The notes under the pieces are model-generated. The model was not told the origin of the DNA. It made no database searches and worked only from the letters and a program-made list of their open reading frames with translations. Below are positions 1-4,983 of a stretch of 6,994 nucleotides of DNA, piece by piece (positions within the stretch are counted from its first letter, which is position 1; each line of letters opens with the position of its first letter). Origin of the DNA: ZC4RG19 sp036279475 (lineage in GTDB: Bacteria > Actinomycetota > Acidimicrobiia > Acidimicrobiales > VFJN01); NCBI GenBank assembly GCA_036279475.1, contig DASUJB010000228.1:1-6994 (forward strand). Reading direction: 5' to 3'. The position numbers and the translations under genes are program-made.

Positions 1-7
1 CCGTCGT

Positions 8-65
8 GGGGCACGGCCCCCCGGCAGGACACCGCTCCCCCGGTGGCGCCCGCCCGCCGGCGGGC
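8..65 (-). terminator. possible GC-rich terminator downstream of ferredoxin reductase
   Basis: Two inverted repeats follow the reductase stop codon. Positions 52-65 form a perfect 14-nt palindrome starting 2 nt after the stop. Positions 8-12 and 16-20 form a perfect 5-bp stem (GGGGC/GCCCC) with a 3-nt loop. Neither is followed by a T-run on the minus strand, so this would be at best a T-less, actinobacterial-style terminator. In sequence this GC-rich, short stems also arise by chance. The first 67 bases otherwise hold no gene that I can support. Confidence 0.25.
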
Positions 66-67
66 CG

Positions 68-1312
68 TCAGGCGGCCGCCTCCTCCAGGGCCTCGTCCCA
101 GCCCGCGCTCCGCTCCACCAGGGCCCGGAACGCCACCAGCGGGCGCGGGCGGTTGACGGCGAGGACGGCCACGAGGCGGTCGCCGCGCCGGTACAGGGCC
201 ACGAACCGCCGCTCGTCGACGGAGCCGTCCACCACTCGCACCTCGTCGGCACCGGACGGCCACCCCGCGAGCTGGATCTTCCGGTCGTACTGGTCGGACC
301 AGAACCACGGCACCGGGTCGTAGGGCTCGGTGGAGCCCGCTCCCCCCGAGTCGTCGCCCGCCAGGTCGGCCAGCAGCCGGCGGGCGGCATGGGCCCCCAT
401 GGCGATGGCGTTGTCCCAGTGCTCGACCCGCAGCAGCTCGCCGAAGCGGTGGCTGGGCCAGCGGGCCACGTCGCCGGCGGCCACGATCCCCGGCGCCACC
501 CGGGTGGTGGCGTCGCACACGACGCCGTCGTCGAGGGCCAGGCCCGAGCCCTCGAGCCAGGCCGTGTTGGGCGTGACCCCGATGCCGACCACCACCACGT
601 CGGCGTCGACCAGGGTGTCGTCGGCCAGCCGGACGTGGGTGACCCGGTCGCCGCCCTCGAAGGCCGCCACGCCGACCCCGAGCCGCAGGTCGACCCCGTG
701 GTCACGGTGGAGCTCGCCCAGCACCGCGCCCATCTCCTCGCCCAGGGCCCGGCCCAGGGGCACGGGCAGGGCCTCGAGGATGGTGACCTCGCAACCGGCG
801 GTGCGGCACGTCGCCGCCACCTCGGCCCCGATGAACCCCGCCCCCACCACCACGACCCGCCGGGCACCGGCGTCCAGCGCGGCGCGCACGGCCAGGGCGT
901 CGTCCAGCGTGCGCAGGGTGTGCACACCGGCCAGGGCCGTGGTGCCGGGCAGCTGGCGGGGCCTGGCCCCCGTGGCGATGACGAGGCCGTCGTAGGGGAG
1001 GTCCTCTCCCCCGGCCAGCCGCACCACCCTGCCCTCGACGTCGAGCCCGGTGGCCCGCCGCCCCAACCGCCAGTCGATGTCGAGGCCGTCCACGCCCCCC
1101 TTGTTGGCCGCTCCCAGCACGATCCTGTCCTCGTCCCACGCCCCGGCCAGGAGCTGCTTGGACAGCGGCGGCCGGTCGTAGGGTCGGCGGGCCTCGTCCC
1201 CGACCAGCGTGATGCGGCCCTCGAAACCCTGGTGGCGGAGCTGCTCGGCGGCGCGCAGGCCGGCCAGCGAGCCCCCGACGACGACGACCCGCCGCCCCTC
1301 GAGCGCGCTCAC
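68..1312 (-). CDS. NAD(P)H-dependent FAD ferredoxin reductase
   Basis: This 414-residue cytoplasmic flavoprotein should take electrons from NAD(P)H through FAD and pass them to the ferredoxin encoded just upstream. The N-terminal FAD-binding fold has GGSLAG at residues 13-18. RPYDRPPLSK at 43-52 is a hallmark of the P450/dioxygenase-type ferredoxin reductases, and ATGARPRQLPG follows at 113-123. The second Rossmann motif, GAGFIG at 157-162, binds NAD(P)H. Glu180 at the end of its second strand suggests NADH preference, which is inference. AAGD at 278-281 and VEHWDNA at 306-312 are the usual C-terminal FAD contacts, and residues 335-405 match the reductase C-terminal domain. Length is normal for the family. 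The start is GTG, 4 nt after the ferredoxin stop, with only a weak Shine-Dalgarno match, so translational coupling is likely. The class is secure; the terminal acceptor is unknown. Confidence 0.95.
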   Translation of the reverse strand: MSALEGRRVVVVGGSLAGLRAAEQLRHQGFEGRITLVGDEARRPYDRPPLSKQLLAGAWDEDRIVLGAANKGGVDGLDIDWRLGRRATGLDVEGRVVRLAGGEDLPYDGLVIATGARPRQLPGTTALAGVHTLRTLDDALAVRAALDAGARRVVVVGAGFIGAEVAATCRTAGCEVTILEALPVPLGRALGEEMGAVLGELHRDHGVDLRLGVGVAAFEGGDRVTHVRLADDTLVDADVVVVGIGVTPNTAWLEGSGLALDDGVVCDATTRVAPGIVAAGDVARWPSHRFGELLRVEHWDNAIAMGAHAARRLLADLAGDDSGGAGSTEPYDPVPWFWSDQYDRKIQLAGWPSGADEVRVVDGSVDERRFVALYRRGDRLVAVLAVNRPRPLVAFRALVERSAGWDEALEEAAA

Positions 1313-1316
1313 GCCG

Positions 1317-1517
1317 CTACTCGTCGACGACCGTGATGGCCGCCTTGGGGCAGCGCCGGGCCGCCTCCTCCACCTTGCCCCGCAGCTCGTCGGGCGGGGT
1401 CTCGGTCAGCACGTACAGGTAGTCGTCGTCGCGCACCTCGAAGACCTCGGGTGCCGCCTCCATGCAGCGGGCATTGCTCTCGCACAGGTCGAAGTCGACC
1501 ACGACGCGGTAGCCCAT
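1317..1517 (-). CDS. small 3Fe-4S-type ferredoxin
   Basis: This 66-residue acidic ferredoxin is the likely electron carrier between the adjacent reductase and a monooxygenase such as a cytochrome P450. It has three cluster cysteines, Cys12, Cys18 and Cys56, in the pattern C-x5-C...C-P. The middle position of the first motif, a fourth cysteine in 4Fe-4S relatives, is Asn15. This is the layout of actinobacterial single-cluster ferredoxins that work with P450s, where that residue varies and tunes the redox potential. A 3Fe-4S cluster is therefore expected. The ATG start is secure: a perfect GAGGAGG lies 7 nt upstream. It is the first gene of a two-gene operon with the reductase. No P450 or other oxygenase is visible in the window, so the physiological partner cannot be named. 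Confidence 0.95.
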   Translation of the reverse strand: MGYRVVVDFDLCESNARCMEAAPEVFEVRDDDYLYVLTETPPDELRGKVEEAARRCPKAAITVVDE

Positions 1518-1524
1518 GTGCGGG

Positions 1525-1531
1525 CCTCCTC
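1525..1531 (-). promoter_or_regulatory. strong Shine-Dalgarno of the ferredoxin gene
   Basis: The minus strand reads GAGGAGG with a 7-nt spacer to the ATG at 1517-1515. It is the strongest ribosome binding site in the window, fixes the ferredoxin start, and suggests high translation of the small carrier relative to the weakly preceded reductase. Confidence 0.85.
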
Positions 1532-1556
1532 TTCCGGGACCTTGTTGCCGGTCGCG

Positions 1557-1562
1557 AAGCTA
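1557..1562 (-). promoter_or_regulatory. candidate -10 box for the ferredoxin-reductase operon
   Basis: The minus strand reads TAGCTT, fitting the actinobacterial TANNNT -10 pattern, about 39 nt upstream of the ferredoxin ATG. That would leave a 5' leader of roughly 30 nt including the Shine-Dalgarno. I see no convincing -35 box 16-19 nt further upstream, so this rests on one hexamer and its position. Confidence 0.35.
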
Positions 1563-1603
1563 GCTCCGATGCCGGCGGGCAGCCGGGCCCGGGGGCTCGC
1601 CGC

Positions 1604-1609
1604 TACGCT
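1604..1609 (+). promoter_or_regulatory. candidate -10 box giving a near-leaderless glycosylase mRNA
   Basis: TACGCT fits TANNNT and ends 9 nt before the ATG at 1619. Transcription would start within about 0-3 nt of the start codon. No purine-rich Shine-Dalgarno precedes that ATG, which suits leaderless initiation, a common mode in actinobacteria. No clear -35 box is visible. The -10 lies about 40 bp from the opposing ferredoxin -10, so the two promoters would share one 101-nt control region. Confidence 0.35.
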
Positions 1610-1618
1610 GCCGGCGGC

Positions 1619-2977
1619 ATGACGGGTCCGGCGGCGGGCGGCGTGGTGGAGGTCGGCCGGCGGGAGGCCCGGCGGGTGGCGCTGTCCGCCCAGGGCCTCA
1701 CCCGCCCCCGACCGGCGGGGCGGGTCGGCGCCCGCCACTTCCGTGGCGTCCTCGACCGGCTGGGCACGGTGCAGCTCGACTCGGTCAACGTGCTGGCCCG
1801 CAGCCACGAGCTGGTCTTCTTCTCTCGCCTCGGCAGCTACGACCGGGCGGCGCTGGCTCGCTGGCTGTGGGGCAGCCACGAGGTGTTCGAGTACTGGGGC
1901 CACGAGGCGTCGCTCCACCCGGTGGGCCGCCACCCGCTCCTGCGGTGGCGCATGGCCGACGAGCACCGGTGGAAGGGCGTGCGGGAGGTCGCCCGGCGCC
2001 ACCCGGACCTGGTGGCCCAGGCGCTGGCCGAGGTGCGGGAGCGGGGGCCAGTCGGCATCGGCGACATGGAGGTGAACCGCCGGGCGCCCCGGAGGGCGGC
2101 CAGCTGGTGGGGATGGGGGGACGGCAAGCGGGTGGTCGAGGCCCTCTTCCACGCCGGGCAGGTCACCGCCATCCGCCCCGACGGCTTCACCCGCAGCTAC
2201 CTGGCACCGGAGCTCTGGATCCCCGCCGAGGTGCTGGCCGCCCCGACGCCCGCCCCCGACGAGGCCCGCAAGGGCCTGCTCGAGGTGGCGGCCCGGTGCC
2301 ACGGCCTGGGCACGGCACGGGACCTGGCCGACTACTACCGCCTCGGCGTCGCCGAGGCCCGACGGCTGCTGCCCGAGCTGGTCGAGGAGGGCCGGCTCGT
2401 GGCGGCGCGGGTGGAGGGTTGGCGGCCTGCCGCCTACCTCCACCCCGACGCCGCCCGCCCCGGCCGGCGCCGGGCGGCCCGGGCCCTGCTGTCCCCCTTC
2501 GACTCGCTGGTGTGGGAGCGTGGCCGCACCGAGCGGCTCTTCGGCTTCCGCTACCGGGTCGAGATCTACGTCCCCCCGGCGGAGCGGGTGCACGGCTACT
2601 ACGTGCTGCCCTTCCTGCTGGACGAGGCGCTGGTGGGCCGCGTCGACCTCAAGGCCGACCGGCGGGAAGGGGTGTTGCGGGTCCCGTCGGCGTGGGGCGA
2701 GCCCGGGCCCGTCCTGGCGGCGGCCGGGGGGGTCGACCGGGTGACCGGCGAGCTGGCCGACGAGCTGGCGGCCGTGGCGGGCTGGCTGGGCCTCGCCCGC
2801 GTCGCCGTCGAGCCCCGGGGCGACCTGGCCCCTCGCCTGGCGGCGGCCGTGGCGGCGCGGGACCGGCCCGTCCCCGCACCGCCGCCCCCCGCAGCGCCAC
2901 CGGGCCCGGCAGCCCCACCCACCGCGCCACCGGGCCCGTCCCCCGGGCGCCCCGGGGCTGGCACCATGACAGGGTGA
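1619..2977 (+). CDS. ycaQ: YcaQ/AlkX-like winged-helix DNA glycosylase (HTH_42 family)
   Basis: The family, including E. coli YcaQ/AlkX and the azinomycin-resistance glycosylase AZL, excises alkylated bases and unhooks interstrand crosslinks. This protein is 452 residues. The motif QLD at 52-54 is the Gln-x-Asp catalytic signature of the YcaQ branch; the AlkZ branch has Gln-x-Gln. Other family blocks are DSVNVLARSHELVFFSR (54-70), EYWGHEASLHP (91-101), SPFDSLVWERGRTERLFGFRY (292-312) and GYYVLPFLLDEALVGRVDLK (326-345). The ATG at 1619 is chosen because family homology begins near residue 13, and a candidate -10 box lies just upstream; GTG at 1643 or 1646 is an alternative. Residues about 416-452 form a Pro/Ala/Gly-rich tail beyond the usual family length of about 400. 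The stop overlaps the next gene's start in GTGA. Family assignment is strong; the crosslink substrate range is inferred. Confidence 0.92.
   Translation: MTGPAAGGVVEVGRREARRVALSAQGLTRPRPAGRVGARHFRGVLDRLGTVQLDSVNVLARSHELVFFSRLGSYDRAALARWLWGSHEVFEYWGHEASLHPVGRHPLLRWRMADEHRWKGVREVARRHPDLVAQALAEVRERGPVGIGDMEVNRRAPRRAASWWGWGDGKRVVEALFHAGQVTAIRPDGFTRSYLAPELWIPAEVLAAPTPAPDEARKGLLEVAARCHGLGTARDLADYYRLGVAEARRLLPELVEEGRLVAARVEGWRPAAYLHPDAARPGRRRAARALLSPFDSLVWERGRTERLFGFRYRVEIYVPPAERVHGYYVLPFLLDEALVGRVDLKADRREGVLRVPSAWGEPGPVLAAAGGVDRVTGELADELAAVAGWLGLARVAVEPRGDLAPRLAAAVAARDRPVPAPPPPAAPPGPAAPPTAPPGPSPGRPGAGTMTG
2894..2938 (+). repeat. 15-nt direct repeat, 30-nt period, in glycosylase tail
   Basis: The sequence gcgccaccgggcccg occurs exactly at 2894-2908 and again at 2924-2938. 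It keeps reading frame and encodes APPGP twice at a ten-residue period (roughly residues 426-440). This suggests the proline-rich tail grew by duplication or slippage in GC-rich DNA. The copy number is only two. Confidence 0.7.
2941..2957 (+). promoter_or_regulatory. 7-bp all-GC hairpin before the M3 peptidase start
   Basis: CCCCGGG (2941-2947) pairs perfectly with CCCGGGG (2951-2957) around a 3-nt loop. The hairpin ends 16 nt before the peptidase GTG, over the end of the glycosylase coding region. As RNA it would be stable and sit next to the initiation region, where it could limit independent loading or require a ribosome arriving from the upstream gene to open it. The structure is plain in the sequence; the regulatory role is inference. 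Confidence 0.4.
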
Positions 2978-4842
2978 CCACCACGGATGCCGCACCGCCG
3001 GCCGACGGCCCGCCCCGCTGGGACCTGACCCCCCTCTTCCCCGCCGTCGACCACCCCGAGGTGGCCGCGGCCGAGGCGGCGCTCGGTCAGGCGGTCACCG
3101 CCCTGGCCGAGCTGTACGACCGCCACGGCGTGCGCGGCGCCCCGCCCGGCGCTCTCGCCGGGGCCACCCGGCCGGCCGTCGGGGCCGGCCCGCCCCCTGC
3201 CGTGGCGGCGGCCGTGCTCGACGAGGTGCTGCCGGCCACCAACGACGTGCTGGAGCGCGACGCCCGGCTCGAGGCGTTCGCCTACGGCCACGTCAGCACC
3301 GACAGCGGCGACGAGGCGGCCCAGGCGCTGCTGTCCCGCCTCAGCGCGCTCGAGGCCCGCATCGCCGTGCTGGGCACCCGCCTCGACGCCTGGCTGGGGA
3401 CCCTCGACCTCGACGCCGTGGTGGCCGCCAGCCCCCAGGCGGCCGCCCACGCCTGGCCGCTGCGCCGGGCGGCGCGCCGGGCCGCCCACCTCATGTCCGA
3501 GCCGGAGGAGGCGATCGCCGCCGAGATGGCGGTCACCGGCTCCACGGCATGGGAGCGCCTCTACGACGACGTCACCGCCGGCGTCACGGCCACCGTCGAG
3601 CACCCCGGCGGTCCCTCCGAGGAGCTGCCGATCTTCGCGGTGCGGGGGCTCGCCGCCCATCCCGACCCCGCCGTGCGCCAGGCGGCTTTCCGCGCCGAGC
3701 TGGCCGCGTGGCAGGCGAGCGCCACCCCCATCGCCGCCGCCCTCAACGCCATCAAGGGGGAGACCCTGGCGCTGGACCGGCACCGGGGCTGGGACGACCC
3801 GCTGGCGCCGGTCCTCGAGGCCAGCGCCGTCGAGCGCCCGGCCTTCGACGCCATGCAGGCGGCGGTCGACGCGTCGCTCGACGACTTCCGCCGCTACCTG
3901 GCCGCCAAGGCCCGGCTGCTGGGCAAGGACCGCTGCGCCTTCTGGGACCTGTTCGCCCCGGTCGGCGACGCACCCCCGCGACCGTGGACGGACGCCACCG
4001 CCATGGTGGAGGAGGCCTTCGCCGGCTACGGCGACGACCTCGCCGCCCTCGCCCGGCGGGCGCTCGCCGAGCGCTGGGTCGACGCCGGGCCCCGGGCCGG
4101 CAAGGTGGGCGGCGGCTTCTGCATGCCCGTGGGCGACGGCGCCAGCCGGATCCTCATGAACTACGACGGCTCCGTCGACTCGGTGCACACCCTGGCCCAC
4201 GAGCTGGGGCACGCCTACCACAACCAGGTGCTGGCGGAGCGCACGCCGCTGCAGCGGGCCACGCCCATGGCGCTGGCCGAGACGGCGAGCATCTTCTGCG
4301 AGACCATCCTCACCGACCGGGCCCTGGACGCGACCACCGGCGGCCAGCGCCTGGCCCTCCTCGAGGCCGACCTGCAGGGCGCGTGCCAGGTGGTGGTCGA
4401 CATCCGCAGCCGGTTCCTGTTCGAGTCCCGGCTGTTCGAGCGACGCCGGACGGCCACCGTGCCCGCCCGCGAGCTGTCCGAGGTGATGGCCGCCGCCCAG
4501 GCCGAGGCCTACGGCGACGGCCTCGACCACCACGAGCTGCACCCGCTCATGTGGGCGGCCAAGCCCCACTACTACGGCTCGGCCTTCTACAACTGGCCGT
4601 ACACGTTCGGCCTCCTCTTCGGCCTGGGCCTGTACGCCCGCTGGCTGGAGGACGCCGACCGCTTCCAGGCCCGCTACGCCGACATGCTGGCCTCGACCGG
4701 CGTCGAGACCGCCGACCAGCTGGCACGGCGCTTCGACATCGACCTGGCCCGGCCGGCGTTCTGGGACGCCAGCCTCGACGTCCTCCGGGCCCGCATCGAC
4801 GACTTCTGCGCCGCCGCCCACGCCGCCCGGCCCCCGGGCTGA
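2974..4842 (+). CDS. M3-family (PepF-like) oligoendopeptidase
   Basis: This 622-residue zinc metallopeptidase should cleave short peptides in the cytoplasm; no signal peptide is visible. The zinc site is HELGH at 409-413, where Glu410 is the catalytic base, with His416 close by. Glu436 in ALAETAS is the third zinc ligand, 22 residues after the motif. GKVGGGFCMP just before the zinc site and HYYGSAFYNWPYTFG at 532-546 are conserved M3B/oligoendopeptidase F blocks; the latter carries the substrate-contacting tyrosines. WDLTPLF at 16-22 is the typical N-terminal start of the family, and length is normal. The GTG at 2974 is the only start that keeps WDLTPLF near the N-terminus, and it overlaps the glycosylase stop by 4 nt, implying co-transcription and coupled translation. 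No good Shine-Dalgarno is present. Residues 53-78 are an Ala/Pro/Gly-rich stretch less conserved than the rest. Physiological substrates are unknown. Confidence 0.95.
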   Translation: MTTTDAAPPADGPPRWDLTPLFPAVDHPEVAAAEAALGQAVTALAELYDRHGVRGAPPGALAGATRPAVGAGPPPAVAAAVLDEVLPATNDVLERDARLEAFAYGHVSTDSGDEAAQALLSRLSALEARIAVLGTRLDAWLGTLDLDAVVAASPQAAAHAWPLRRAARRAAHLMSEPEEAIAAEMAVTGSTAWERLYDDVTAGVTATVEHPGGPSEELPIFAVRGLAAHPDPAVRQAAFRAELAAWQASATPIAAALNAIKGETLALDRHRGWDDPLAPVLEASAVERPAFDAMQAAVDASLDDFRRYLAAKARLLGKDRCAFWDLFAPVGDAPPRPWTDATAMVEEAFAGYGDDLAALARRALAERWVDAGPRAGKVGGGFCMPVGDGASRILMNYDGSVDSVHTLAHELGHAYHNQVLAERTPLQRATPMALAETASIFCETILTDRALDATTGGQRLALLEADLQGACQVVVDIRSRFLFESRLFERRRTATVPARELSEVMAAAQAEAYGDGLDHHELHPLMWAAKPHYYGSAFYNWPYTFGLLFGLGLYARWLEDADRFQARYADMLASTGVETADQLARRFDIDLARPAFWDASLDVLRARIDDFCAAAHAARPPG

Positions 4843-4858
4843 ACCCGGCCCCCCCGGG
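4834..4858. terminator. overlapping short hairpins at the M3 peptidase stop
   Basis: CCGGG (4834-4838) can pair with CCCGG (4844-4848) around the stop codon. The same CCCGG can instead pair with CCGGG at 4854-4858. Each stem is 5 bp, and the two are mutually exclusive. They sit at the end of two convergent genes, where a bidirectional terminator is expected, but there is no T-run on either strand. Confidence 0.2.
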
Positions 4859-4903
4859 CGCGGTGCCGCCGGGCGACGGCCCCGTGGGGAGGACGGGCGG
4901 GAG

Positions 4904-4940
4904 GCCCGGCGGCGGGCGGAGCCGAGACACGGCGCCGGGC
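4904..4940. terminator. possible bidirectional terminator in convergent gap
   Basis: GCCCGGCG at 4904-4911 is an exact inverted repeat of CGCCGGGC at 4933-4940, giving an 8-bp stem with a 21-nt loop. It lies in the 141-nt gap between the plus-strand M3 peptidase and the minus-strand S8 protease, so it could end both transcripts. The loop is long and there is no T-run. I see no gene in 4843-4983. Confidence 0.3.
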
Positions 4941-4983
4941 GCGGCGAGGGCGGCGGGCGGCCGCGGCAGCGGGTGACGGGCGG

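Noticed and set aside
52..65. The 14-nt perfect palindrome as a regulator binding site.
   Set aside because: It is built only of G and C, lies past the end of the reductase gene rather than near a promoter, and such palindromes are frequent in this composition; kept only as a weak terminator component.
389..1336. A 315-codon plus-strand open frame across the reductase.
   Set aside because: Biased Gly/His/Pro/Asp composition typical of an antisense shadow; the reductase on the other strand has all its family motifs.
1451..1618. Upstream extension of the glycosylase frame by 56 codons.
   Set aside because: It runs over the ferredoxin gene and its promoter region on the opposite strand, has no ribosome binding site, and does not match the family N-terminus.
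1867..2973. Upstream extension of the M3 peptidase frame through the glycosylase gene, suggesting a fusion.
   Set aside because: The extension is an Arg/Gly/Pro-rich out-of-frame reading of the glycosylase; the peptidase family begins at WDLTPLF just after the GTG at 2974.
1406..2995. A 529-codon minus-strand open frame opposite the glycosylase gene.
   Set aside because: Its translation is Arg/Gly/Pro/His-rich with no recognisable domain. It also spans the ferredoxin gene in another frame and lies antisense to a clear family member; long open antisense frames are expected at this G+C content.
2599..4821. A 740-codon minus-strand open frame opposite the M3 peptidase.
   Set aside because: It mirrors the peptidase codons, has a Gly/Val/Arg/His-biased composition and no domain. 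The opposite strand carries the complete HELGH peptidase.
3549..4976. A 475-codon plus-strand open frame inside the M3 gene and past its stop.
   Set aside because: Arg/Pro/Gly-rich frame-shifted reading of the peptidase with no domain.
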